Both the position numbers and the translations under genes were made by a program. Of a stretch of 64,000 bases of DNA, positions 12,278-24,531 are shown piece after piece; within the stretch, counting starts at the first letter, position 1; each line of letters opens with the position of its first letter. The DNA is from Tubiluchus corallicola (Eukaryota > Priapulida > Priapulimorpha > Priapulimorphida > Tubiluchidae). The DNA is taken from assembly GCA_030141605.1 (NCBI GenBank), contig JAQGDQ010000015.1:1031001-1095000 (forward strand), in the 5' to 3' direction. A model generated the notes under the pieces. That model worked only from the letters and a program-made list of their open reading frames with translations, had not been told where the DNA came from and ran no database searches.

Positions 12278-12946
12278 CGAATTGTAAAATATTGTGGTAG
12301 TGCAAAACCACTGGTATTTAGTTCTGCAGAGTCATAGACTATTTGCATATCAAGAGAAATGTGTTCATCTGTTGCATGTGTTCATGTGTTTACATATTTA
12401 GATATGCAAAGATCAAGATTACCTAAAAAGCAGTAAATGTTATTTATAATGTGATGTTTTAAGTTTAATTCTTTATTACAATGTACAAACGTACCGGGGT
12501 TCTGGCATATGTACACTTGCAGTTAAACTATTGAACTATTCAGTTGTTTCTGTTGAGCGTGTTTAAATTTAAAATTTAATAAGAAGATCTAATAAGAGAA
12601 GGATGCCTTTCACTTTTTCTAGCGAAATGATGCATTAGTTATGTTTCCTGCGCACATGCAAATTTATACTACTAGCCGATTTAATATATTCGAGGTGATA
12701 AAGCTATGGAACAACATTGTGTATTTAGGCTGTTGTGAAGCCCTTATATAATCCAATTGATTGATGGTTTTCAACGCAGGAGTTATAACAAGCGTTGCAA
12801 AATATAATCGATGTTTGTAATCTGATCAAATGTTATGTCGCATATGATGGATTTATGTTCTCTGTGGTTGCATGGTGTATAAATGAGATAGCGCGCATGA
12901 GTAGGAGGGAAGCACGGACATTCAGCAAGAAAGAGGAGAAAGAGAG

Positions 12947-12950
<4 letters not shown>

Positions 12951-13000
<50 letters not shown>

Positions 13001-13030
13001 CAGAGAAAGAGGTAAGTGGTAGAGAGAGAG
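12951..13030 (+). repeat. (GA)n microsatellite
   Basis: A run of about 20 GA units followed by GAAAGAGACAGAGAAAGAGG and a further GAGA block. The Ser/Leu-rich minus-strand frames here are artefacts of the repeat. Confidence 0.9.
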
Positions 13031-13985
13031 ATAAGCCAGGAAGAGAAGGACGGTGGGAGAGAGGGGAAAAGTTGGATGGGGCGCATTGTTCGACACCAAA
13101 GACGATCAATATATTTATAGGCATGCGACATCCAATAAAGTGGCTGCACGAAATAAACTGTAAGTTCAGAATTCAAGTATGTTGGACCCAGCAAAAATTT
13201 TAGTGTACCTTTAAACTTTTTGAATAGTCCACGAAGCCATCGATGTAAATGATTAGTCACGTATAGCCGAAGAAAATCGAGTTGCTATAGCAACAGCGTC
13301 TGGCCTTTGCTCTATAATTGCAGCGATTACGTAGTTAGTGCTTCGGCCTTTAACGGCTAATTGGTGAAGTAAATACCAGGTTTATTGTTTTCGCCGCAGA
13401 GAAAATGATCGAATTTGACTCTAGCTGAGTTGAACATTAGCTCTGCTAGTCAGGTTAAGTTTATATTGTAAGTTATCATTATGCATTAGAGCTTAGTAAG
13501 TTTTTTCATTCCATGGCATGGTTTATAGCCAGAAAGCTCGCAGTTTTTGTGCAAATTTATACTTAATACTTCAGTATTTAGTAATTATATTCATATAATA
13601 TACGTCGGTCTGTGTTTTGAAAAAGGTAGTTCATCCAACAAATCTTGTGTGATCCAGTAAAATGATTAACAAATCATTTGGTTAGCATCTTAGCTGAACA
13701 GAACAAAATCTGCCAAAGCTGGTGCAAAAGCTTAATACATTAACTGTTCTTAACTTACTTTTCTTGCCAAACATTAATCACTGCAATATGTATAGCTTGT
13801 GTCTTCATAGATTCCTTTCATTTTTCAAAATTATTGACTTTATTTAGTTTTAATTATATCTGCATTATGTAAGTACAAGTAGGAGGCATTTTTTCCATCT
13901 TGAATTTGTTTCTATATAACATAAATTTTTGATGCTCTTGATGGTCACCAAATTACTTAATTAGAGTTTTTATGTTTTATTTTAG

Positions 13986-16900
13986 TGAACCAAGGACCAG
14001 TGAAAGAACCTAATTCACCGAATGGGGGAAGGGAAGCAACTTCTGAGAGAGCACATCCTGTCTCTCAAAACACATTACATATCGACACAGACTACAGATC
14101 AGAAATAGTTTTAGCGGAATCAAAGGATAGTTTTGTTATACATCATCCTGTTGATTCTTCACATAAAACCAATGTACTAAAACACTTAGAAAGTAAAGAA
14201 GAATCAGTGCTAGATAACACAGATAATGTTGATGACTCAGTGACTAGTAGCAGAGATGCAGAAAAAAGTGATGATTCTTTTCATTCTAAACATAAGTTGC
14301 AGAAGCAGTCAACTTTATTTACTGCTATTCCGCAGATAGATCCTACAAATACATTCCATGTAAATTCTACAGAATCTCTACACCAGGTGGCAGCAACTAA
14401 TCATGAAGCTAAAGTCGTCTTGTCATCTGCTAGTCTAGTCTCAATAAAGGATGCCTTACCAAAGTTAATATTTAGAAATTGTGAGGACCTGAGATGCGAC
14501 AATGGTGGTCATTGCATTGTGGACAAAGTAAAGGATGAAGCTACATGTCAATGTCCACTTGGGACCCATGGGCAATTTTGTCAACATTGTAAGTCTAGCC
14601 TGTTCTTTGTGGTTAGGAGAATTTGGGAAATGATCTTTGTAATTAAAATTATTAAAGGAAATTTGTTGGTTGTGAGATACTTTAGCTAATTATGAATGAT
14701 TTAATTATTTGTTGTAGTTGTATAATTGTTTTGATTGAAATAGTTTACTATTGTCTCATCAATTCTGATTTGTTAGACTTTGTCTTTGCATGCTGAAAGA
14801 AAATGATTATAGTATTTTCTTTTATGAGTAAGTCAAGATTATTTTTAATGGTTGTACATTAGTGAAAGTTTCCTATAAACTTGAAAGACCGAAACAAGGG
14901 ACCTTCTGTTTACAGGGCAGACACCGTAGACTACTGGGTCACCATATCCTCACTGTACTCTAATTTTTTCACATTTTCTGTTTTTCAAGTTTGGTGTCAA
15001 AATTTAAGCAATAATTGAGAGGTGATGCCTTTATTAAAAGGAAATGATATTGAAACAGCATAAAGATATTTTAAGAGAGCTACACAAAAACTACAAAATT
15101 TATTATGTAACTATTCACTGACAAGGTTTGTTAAACAAGTAAACCATCAGCTAAGCCGTTTGTGCTATATAGCAAACCGATGACTTTCAAATTAATCTAG
15201 TTTTTATTTGCTTGTGTTTGCGTGTTACCTTCACCTCGGCCCCCTTTCTCTTATTCTGTTGCTAATAGTATTAATTTGAACTTTTGCAGATATTGTTGTT
15301 CAGTGGCCACAGTTTTCTGGAGATGGTGTTGTGATACTCCCTGTTCCGGAAACAGCAGAAGTTGAATTTAATATTACTATTCTGTTCAAGCCAGAATCAG
15401 CAGATGGACTTCTTTTGTGTAGCGGAGAGCACGTTGATCTGTCGGGAGACTTTTTTATGCTTGGACTTCGACATGGAAAAGCAGAATTCCGGTATTAACT
15501 TGGTGTTTCTAATTATTATATTTTGCCTTTTTTTCTTTTTTGTTCTTTTTACATTTGCCAAGGAATCTTGGTTTCATTTGCTTTTGGTTTACCAATTGCT
15601 TTTCTTTTCTCTTAAAAATAATCATTTACGCTGTTTACCACTGTCCCAACATTGAAAGTCAGGTGCATGTTATGTTATGAGAGTAATGTTATTTTTTAAC
15701 ACTGAAAGAAGTATAAAATGAAATAAACTTTAGGAATGAGAAAACATTGCCAATTGAGAAGCTACTTGAAGTCACTAGTAAGTCTCTAAAGTATTTCTTC
15801 TAGAATTAGTTATCGGATTGTATTTTATTTATTAATTATTTTGTTTTTGACATCAGGTTCTTCACACCAGTGCCATTTTTAATCAGCCAATTTTTGGTTG
15901 CAAAGTCTGTGAATAAGTAACCTATGAGAGGACACTGAAAGGAAAGGACACACATTGCATACATGTGTGCTCTCATAAAGTTTAGTTATTCGTACAACTA
16001 AAACTTGGCCAGTGAAAAATTGCATGTGTGTGGGTATGGGAGCCTAAATGTTGTTTGTATTTTATTTAATAAAAGCATATATTTATAAATCAGAATTTCA
16101 GAATTCGCTTGAAATCTAAAAAAACAATAACATATTGCTTCAGATTCGACTGTGGCAGTGGGATGGGCATGATCAAATCCGCGAATAAGATCAATCTTGG
16201 GAAATGGAATTCTGTCAGTGTTACACGCCACAGAAAAAAAGCATGGTTATCGGTGAACGGTGGCAAAGCCATTTATGGAGAATCCATGGTAAAATCATTT
16301 TTAAATGAACGATTATATTACTTTAACTTAGAGTACAGCTTTCCCAAAGTTAAGTTAAAAGTTCTAAACATTCTGTTGTCTTGAAAATCGAGAGATGCCA
16401 CGGTGAATATTTACTGCTAAATTTTCTTGGTTTATATTGTATTACTTACTAGGGGCTGTACTCACGAATCAGCTTCCAAGACGATCTCTACGTGGGTGGT
16501 GCTGTTGATATGACTGCCATTGCTGAAAGAACTGATATGGAGCATGGCTTAACAGGTTGTATCAAGGAAGTGGTTTTAAATGGTCATGCTTTTGACCTGC
16601 GATCTCGTCCTCTTGGAGAAGTATTGTCTGGATTTAATGTTGGTAAGTTGCCCACCATCATCCCAGATACAACAGAAGCAATGTTGTTGTTGGCTGTAAT
16701 AAACCAAAGGTGCCTAAAGTAAACCAAGATAAATGGCTAAACTATAGTAATGGGCTGAGTTAGTGGGTCTAGGACTGAAGAAGCAGTAAGTTTGCTTGCC
16801 CATTTAATGATTACTTTGTGGTATTCAGTAACGTTATATCCTAACTATATATGGGCAGTCACAATTTAAGTATGTAAATACAAATTGTCATCTTAATGTG

Positions 16901-19900
16901 CTTTTATTAACAACTAAATGTGTTTAGGGTTATGGATTTCAGTGCTGCACCACTGTCCACAGCATCCAATGCATGATTAAATTTTCGGGAAGGAGTTTAC
17001 AATTCCCCACACAATTTAAATACACTAACCCTAACCCTAGTCCTAACAGTGACCCAACCCTAACGCTAACCCTAAACCAAGCCTAACCCCAAACCTTACC
17101 CTAACCCTAATCCACTTCATGACCTAATTTCTTGTGTGCAGAGAATTGTAAGCTTCAGCCAAATTTCCTAACTCTTTTGTGTTAGCTGGCTTTCACGGAG
17201 CATCTCTGTAATGTTGTACAGTAGGCGCCGCTTAATTGACTCAAAAATGCTTGGTATGGGCCGCTCCTATTCAAATGTGCATAAAAACTGTCGGTAATTG
17301 ACTCTTATAACTCCGCGTAATTGACTCAATATTTATCCTTCACGTACTTTGTATGTGCCCAAAGAGCCTTTTTTACTTTTATGTCATCTTTGCTTGGCTT
17401 TTGTGCACTATAATATATGTAAAAACAATCACGTTAAGTACCATTTTGTTTATAAGCAAGTACGTCTATCATACACCAATACGGTTGCGTAGCGGTTTTG
17501 CTTTAAATATGTTAACCTGTTACCCTAGAATTTCTGGAAGCTAAACACTTAATCACTTGTCTAGAGGTTTCCTTTTGAAGCTCTCGCTGCAAATCACACT
17601 TTGACGCATAGTCAGTTAACAATCAAAGATGCAAGTACAGTAATCAGCCAGTATTCCTTGTGACTTACAAGAGTAAACATCATACAGCAAATAAGAGCAT
17701 AGAGTTAAGAAGTTTGAAAAACTGCAGTTCAAGTACGCCAAGCGCTAAATGTTTTACGAGAATACGTGCATCTCACAGCAACAGATTGTCAACGTTTTTA
17801 TAATTATGAGAACTTTGTGAGCCAACTTCTTTGCGACAAAATGAAGCAGCTGACTTTGCAGGATTTTTTTGTTTTGTAATTTTGCAAATAATCAGACATA
17901 TGATTTACAAAAGTATACTTTTTAATATATTGCTAATTCACTTATATAAATTAATATTTCAAAATATTTTTTTAAATTTCCAACTGCACAAAGGAATTTA
18001 GGCATTACTTCGTTTTTATAATTCATTAAAAGCCTTTGCAGTGCATACTAAGCTGATAACTCATACTTCTATACCAGTAATACTACGCGGTTTATTGGGT
18101 CAAAACACTTCGGTCCACTAAGTGAGTCTATTAAGCGGCATCGCCTACTGTATTTGCGTAATAACTTACATAATCTATATAGTGACTATAGTCCTATAGT
18201 GCTTGACTATAAGGTTGTTTCTTAATACACACAAGTAAATTGTGTGTTCATAAATGTTTTAGATAATGTGTTCAAAGCGTTTAGATGAGATTGGGCTACT
18301 TTAACTTGAAATTTTATTTGTTTGCTTTTATGCATAGCAACAAAGCTTCATAAAACAACAGTTTATAAAAGCATCTCATTGATGAAAACATCATTATTGT
18401 TGTACGTGGTACGTACTATGTACTTAATGGTTCATCTGTTCTGCACTGTTCTGCATTTTAGGAGAGTGTAGTAGTCATGTATGCGATGGCACCATTTGTC
18501 TTAATGGTGGTTCCTGTAGAGCAGTTTCACCTGAAGAAGGCACATGCCACTGTCCACTAGAACATATAGGACCTAATTGCAAAACAGGTACTCAAAAATA
18601 AAATTCTGTAGTGATGGAAAAGATATTACTTTCAGCTTCATATTCCAGATAACTATAGATAAATTACTTCTGATTATTACTCTTTATTTTTAATTTATTT
18701 CTGGTTTGTTGTGTACATTTTTTTAGGAAAATCGTGTTTATTCTTTGACCAATTGCTACAGAAAAAACTAATTTTTTAAAAGTCATTTTAAATAATATGT
18801 CAAGATAATTTCATTAGGCAAAGTCAAACCAAAGACGCCATTGCTGTAACCCACTACTCGTTTTTATTTTAAAAATTACAGTGTCAGACGTTAACATAGT
18901 CATTTGGAATATGTGAAGATATAATAAAATTTGACGAAGTGTTACATTGTGAATTTTCTAAGTGTATTAATTTTGTCTTTTGCAGCTGTTTCTGTCCATA
19001 TTCCGGAGTTTGGTGGGCATTCTTATCTTCGGCATCATGGGCTAAAAAACACAGTGCTTTCATTTCTCGAATTAGATGTTGCATTTAGACCACATGCAAA
19101 GAATGGTTTACTGCTGTATAATGGCAACCACAAAACCGATGATTTCATTATGTTATCATTAGAAGATGGATTTGTTGAGTTCCATTGTAATCTTGGAAAT
19201 GGATTAGCTTTGATTAGGTATCGTGAAATTTATTAGGAGTGTTTAGTAAATAATTTTTATACTAAAAGAATTCACTAAAATATCCAGCATAAATTTAACT
19301 CATATTTGGGGTGTAACTCTTTTTTTGCAGAAGCATGGAGCCTATTAATATGGAAATTTGGCATCATGTGAAGATTCTACGGACAGGTCGGGATGTTATA
19401 ATGATCACTGATGAGCAGACACAAGTGGAAGCCATGTTACCTGGTGGTTTTACAGAACTTACTCTTCACTCAAATTTATTCATAGGTGGCATACGATCTA
19501 AGGACGATCTCACTGCTTTAGTGCACCCAAGAGAAAACTTTCATGGTTGTATCCAAAAGGTGATTATTATAGTTTAATTGAAAACAATCTAAGTGTAAAT
19601 TTTTTCTGTTTATACTTGAACCTTTACATCATCTTTACATAGTCTATAGGAGCTTTTTGAAACATCAATTGAAATTTTGTTAGCTTTTATACAAAGAGGT
19701 TTTCAAAATGAAATTTATTTTTACTCTCATTGTACATGCACGGACTAGCAACAGGTGCTGATAGCATATCACATTCATTATGAGCCTGTGGGCTAGTGAC
19801 TCACAACACCGTACTTGTTTTCCTATAAATCAGAGATAAAAAATAACTATATAAGCTTTTAGAGTAATTGCTTTGTATGTCATGACTTATAATTTTTATT

Positions 19901-22733
19901 TTTTTTGTTTTTTCCCTGAATTTTTGTACACAGCTGGTTGCATAATGAAAGGAAGCATAGTTATATAAAAAGTGATAAGTGATAAAACATTCAATATTTT
20001 TAACTTGTATATGTTTTAGGTTGTCATTAATGGAATCCATATTGAATTAGTCAAAGATGCCCTCTCTGGAATAAATATTGACAATTGCCATCACCCATGT
20101 TCTGGTTCGCCCTGTTACAATGGTGGAATTTGTGTTGTGGAGCAAGATTCCTATTCTTGTGATTGTAAAATTGGATATACAGGTTATAGTTGTGAAATGG
20201 GTAAGAGGCTAACTTTACCTAATGGATAAAGTTTCTTTGAGTAAACACTGATTTTTCTTATTCACCTTTAAATTCAAATCTTTACACATTTTAACATGTG
20301 TGATCTTCATTGTGAAGCCGGCATTGTGTCAGCTGTGTGATTGGTTGGGCACCTCCATATGACAGTGTACGTGCAGAAATACGTGTTCATCATAGACATG
20401 TTTCTGTTAAGCTTTGAAAATTGGCAGTTTTTTAAATCAAAATAAGCACTCATAATGCTAATACTTAATTTGCAACTGCTGTTTATATTTGGGTCACTAC
20501 TTTGTTATTGCATGGCTCTGCATAATTTAGAGTTATTTTAATTTAGTGATTTCTTTACTACGTGTGCTTGACTGTTAACACGTTATGTAATTTAATCATT
20601 GCTCTATTTATGTTCTAGTTGCCTCAAAGGACGCACTTATTCAGGAAGGCATGAAATTTAGTGGTCGAAGCTTCTTGCAGTACACAAAGCAAAATATAAT
20701 TTCCGAGTACTGGTCTTTCATGGTTTATCTTTAACAATTATTATTTATTGGAGACTTAAGTCTTTAAAGTAATGTTTAGTTTCTACAAATTATTTATTAG
20801 TGGTGTGTTTACATGTTGACATTAATTTTAATAATTTCTCTTGGAGTAGGTCTAAAGGCTTAGGCATTGAATAAGTCAAAAGCAGTGATACTTTTCAGAT
20901 GTTTATAGCAGCATCCTTAAAGTTCACAATATAAAATATGACAGTTGAAGCAGAATTCTCCATATCTGTATTAGTTGTTTTTGTTAAAGCTGTGTCCGTC
21001 ACCCAAATCATTGGCTTGTTGTGTTATTTTTTGAATTTATGTACGGAACACTCTGGTGTGGAACTAAGAATTATGCCCTAAATCATTAAACAGAAAAAGG
21101 CATGTTTTGTATATTAGTAGGCTAACTTAGTTAATCGTAAAAACTTGTGTACTTGCAGATTGTCTGGGAAAAGTAATCGTATAGAAATCACATTTAAAAC
21201 CAGTTCAACAGATGGTCTGCTTTTTTGGATAGGACAGGTAAGTACATTGCCATAATGACTTTTGATTAAATTTAGCTGTTTTTAGTAAAAATGTTATTAT
21301 AATCTACTGGTAGCATTGAATAATTTATTGCAAATGTCAAATGTTGAACTGTTTTTAGATTATCAATAAAGTTGAACTTTATATTTACTTAGACAATTGT
21401 CAGTAACACCAAATACACAGTTAATGAAACGTTTTTTTCAGGATGAAATGTATGCAAATAGTGACTTCATGTATATAGGAATAAAGGATGGTCACATAGA
21501 ACTTGGCTATAATCTGGGGAATGGAGTAGCTATTGTTCAAGAAAACTCCACGTGGATACCCAATAATGTCTGGCACACAGTATTGGTAGAAAGGTAAGCA
21601 ACATTTGCCAAATGTTTGCTTGGGAATTGTTAACCAAGTTGACTTGTAGTATGGTAGGCTCATTACAGGTACCTGAGCAGTGATGAACTAGAGTGATAAA
21701 ACCAACAGTTTTCTAGATTTCCCCATTTTTATTACTTGACATGAATCGTCTTCTTCTTAATGGCGATCTTCACTGTTCAATTTCACAAATATTGTTGTTT
21801 TTAGGTTTGCACAGTCTGGCTCTGTACGTGTCAACTTTGGTCATGCAGCTGAAACTACATTTCCTGGACATCTCAAAATGTTAGATGTTAATAGCGGCTT
21901 GTATATTGGTAAGCTACATTTCCGTTTAGTTCATGCCTCAGTTTCATGTTTGGTGTTTATTATGAACAGTATACATAAGTTAACATAATAATACTTACAT
22001 TTACACACATATTCAAGAACAGTATACATAATTTAACTTAGCATTTCGGAGACTATTAGGGTGAATCTGCAAAAACTTAAATAGAAAATAAACAATCAGA
22101 TAAATGTGCAAAAACAAAATTAAACTAATAAACTTGAACAATTTTTCACTGCTACTGGAGCTCGAACCCAAGACCTTCTGCTTTCCGGACAGCTACTACA
22201 CCATAGAGGTACTTGACTGTTCAGATTCAGAAATTTACATTAAGAATCTAGAGGTCTGTCAACAGGAAATCAGAGTCTGCACTGTATCAAGTCATAGTAC
22301 AAATCAATTATGTAAACACACAAAAGCAATACTGAATTTGTAAATCTATTCTGAATCTGTAAATCAGTTTTTGGCAGCTCTGCTAATCATTACACCAGAA
22401 TGACACTCTGAGTTTTCAGACTCAGAAATTTACACTGTCAGCCACTAGAGGTCTCTTGTGACCACTAGCATATTTTATTAGGGTAAGGTTTAGAATGGGG
22501 TGCTGAGACATTGTTGATGATCTGAACTTAAGTGTTGTTTTTCATGTTTAATTAGCATAAATTTTAATCTGTTTGATATAGGTGGCACTGCTGATGTACC
22601 GTTTTCTACTCTGCAGCGTTACCAACTGGGATTCAAAGGCTGTATCTCCAAAGTAGTCCTTGGGGAACATCTAGAAATAAAGTTGTGGGAAGATGCTGCA
22701 ACTGGTTGGAATATCGATAAATGCAATATTTAA
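13986..22733 (+). CDS. EGFLAM: Pikachurin-like EGF/laminin-G extracellular protein, 3' thirteen exons (5' end not found)
   Basis: Exons read from GT/AG borders with phase preserved throughout: 13986-14588, 15290-15491, 16144-16288, 16453-16642, 18462-18587, 18986-19217, 19331-19559, 20020-20200, 20619-20706, 21159-21237, 21442-21593, 21805-21908 and 22582-22733 (TAA). They give about 826 residues. The first exon encodes a roughly 160-residue Ser/Asp-rich linker and then an EGF module (CEDLRCDNGGHC). The order after that is LamG (15290-16642), EGF (18462-18587), LamG (18986 to about 20060), EGF (20070-20200) and LamG (20619-22733). Each LamG ends in the usual GCI-x-K-V turn (GCIKEV, GCIQKV, GCISKV). 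EGF-LamG three times, ending in a WEDAATGWNIDKC-type tail, matches the C-terminal half of pikachurin, a secreted matrix protein that binds dystroglycan and GPR158/179 at synapses in vertebrates. The fibronectin III domains expected upstream were not seen. Agrin and eyes-shut are related alternatives but have a different domain order. The donor after 20706 (GTACTG) is weak. An AATAAA lies at 23312. Confidence 0.78.
14885..14946 (-). mobile_element. tRNA-like SINE head (first EGFLAM intron)
   Basis: On the minus strand the sequence reads CCAGTAGTCTACGGTGTCTG and then AGAAGGTCCCTTGTTTCGGTC, with the spacing and composition of pol III A and B boxes in a tRNA-derived head. It resembles the copies near 22140-22240. 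No intact tRNA fold was worked out, so this is a SINE relic rather than a tRNA gene. Confidence 0.4.
17033..17112 (+). repeat. Degenerate interstitial telomere-like (CCCTAA)n tract
   Basis: About 13 units of CTAACC/CCCTAA, several with single substitutions (CCCTAG, CCTAAC, CGCTAA), lie within an EGFLAM intron. The unit is the hexamer TTAGGG rather than the insect pentamer TTAGG. Confidence 0.75.
17219..18150 (+). mobile_element. Tigger/pogo-like Tc1-mariner deletion derivative in an EGFLAM intron
   Basis: Inverted ends: the left reads CAGTAGGCGCCGCTTAATTG from 17219, and the right, reverse-complemented from 18150, reads CAGTAGGCGATGCCGCTTAA. A TA dinucleotide flanks both ends (17217-17218 and 18151-18152), the target-site duplication of the Tc1/mariner superfamily. 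TTGACTC is repeated inside both ends. The interior keeps a transposase C-terminus. Confidence 0.8.
17732..17879 (+). pseudogene. C-terminal remnant of a Tigger-like transposase
   Basis: An open stretch ending in TAA reads RQALNVLREYVHLTATDCQR and continues to a KQLTLQDFF-like end. That helix-rich tail is typical of DDE_1 (pogo/Tigger) transposases, after the catalytic core. The catalytic domain and DNA-binding domain are missing. It is coding-oriented from the left inverted repeat. Confidence 0.6.
22140..22265 (-). mobile_element. tRNA-derived SINE copy 1 (last EGFLAM intron)
   Basis: On the minus strand: TCTATGGTGTAGTAGCTGTC (A-box-like), then GTCTTGGGTTCGAGCTCCAG (B-box-like GGTTCGAGCTCC). 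The body (to 22265) shares a CAGAAATTTACA ... CTAGAGGTCT stretch with the copy at 22370-22455. Confidence 0.5.
22370..22455 (-). mobile_element. tRNA-derived SINE copy 2, tandem with copy 1
   Basis: It shares with copy 1 a CAGCT...TACACCA stretch and a GACTCAGAAATTTACA ... CTAGAGGTCT stretch in the same order and orientation, about 190 bp downstream. The B box is not preserved. Confidence 0.4.
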
Positions 22734-24531
22734 GATGTCACATTTGACATAACAGGATATGTGAAAAAATGAGTAAGGTTAAACTTTCTTGGATGCTGGG
22801 AAATTCGTTATGAAGTATTTCAAACACTACTACATTATTATCATGGACATGTTTTATTGCAGCAAACTATGAAATATCGTGTGTTCAACTCTACAATGTA
22901 TCAATTCTATAAGTGTTTTGTGAACAACTATTGAGTTTTTTAGCGTAATTTACCTTTGTGTAAGCAATTTCAATTTTAAGGAAATTGTCGGCGGATGACA
23001 CTCTTTCTTTATTTACATTCCATAAATATTTGAGTGTCTATAGCCATCTGTCCGTTGCAGTGCTATTATGACTGGCTATGCGAGGACCCTCAAAACTTAA
23101 AAAAGTGCTGTTATTTAATAACAGTTATCCATTATCATGTGTTGTTCTTGTACATGTACGTGGCACGTAATAATATTAAATATGCATGTGAGTGGCTGTC
23201 GGAGATGGTGATGCTCGACAGATAAAAAAGCAACTAACAGTTTGTAAACTTTGCCTTTTGTAACAGACATGCATGTGTTTAGTGACCAAATGGAATCATA
23301 GTAAAACGATGAATAAACTTGAAAATTTGACATTTAAGATCAAGGGTATTTAAAATTATCGCAACAAGAACATGGCATTCTTGTGGACTGAGGATACTTG
23401 TTGAATATTTTTATAATTGATATTTGTTATAAATTAGTAATCCCTGAAATATCTGTGTGTCACCTTTTTATAAAGGAGGTTTAATATCTTTTCCAATGTA
23501 CATATGTTGAAATTTATTCTTGATTGTGGGTGTTTGTGTGACTGGTTTTACTTATGTATACTGCTCATAATTATTATACACTTTGCAGTATTATTCCAGC
23601 GTTATGTACAAAAAATCATGGTTTGGCAATTTAAGGACCACTTGTGTTGCACTGAGTTAAACTATTTTCTAGTCATAAGTGTGTATTACAGGTAGAGCTA
23701 GAAGAGATGACTTCATATAGTATAGTAATAAATTATTTGACTTTTTGTAACTTTTAGCTTTGCACTTTTATATAATTTCTTACAACGAATGTATCACTAT
23801 CTAAAAACTGTCATGAGAAGGGCTTAATTCAAGTGTGAACTAAAATGTAACATTCTGTGATAAGTAACATATACAGTACTTCACATTATTCACTGAAAAT
23901 TCTACTGGGGTAAAGATCTATTTTGGGCACCCTTTACAAGATGTGCCTATCTAGAATCAAGAAATGCCAAGCAGTTTTCCAAGATATTTTCTTCTTTCTC
24001 TTTTCAAAGACACTCTTCTTTCCTTGTATCTAAAAATATTGTTCGATAGTTATTGAAATCGACCTCTTTACTCTGAATGGTTTAAAGCAAACTATACTGT
24101 GTTTACAAAAGCAATGTATTTAGCAATTTATATATACATGAAGAACTAAACTGATGAAATAGCAGCAAATAACATGTTGGTATAAACAGAAACAATGCTG
24201 ACCCGACACAGTTACAAATTGTATCTGTACAACTGAAAAAAAGTTATTTACAGTAAAGTATAACATATGTGTCTTTTCTCTAACGATCAACACTCAATTT
24301 GTCATTACCATTTAAACAGAAATGGTTACCTGTAAAAACCTACATGGCGACGGAATTATAGCAATCAGTTAGATAGTAAAACACAATGTTAGAATGGGCA
24401 ACATTTTTAAAATTCCAAGGACAAACTAAAATTAGATGGCTTTTAGCAGACCAATAGGTTTGGTCCTATTACATTTAGGAAAGCAAGAGTTATCGATATT
24501 CTTAATGTATTTGTACAGAGCAGTCTTCTAT

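Noticed and set aside
12783-13260. Ser/Leu-rich and Arg/Glu-rich frames over the GA microsatellite
   Set aside because: They are translations of a dinucleotide repeat and appear on both strands.
14885-14946. A functional tRNA gene on the minus strand
   Set aside because: A and B boxes are only approximate and no complete cloverleaf was seen, so I list it as a SINE relic.
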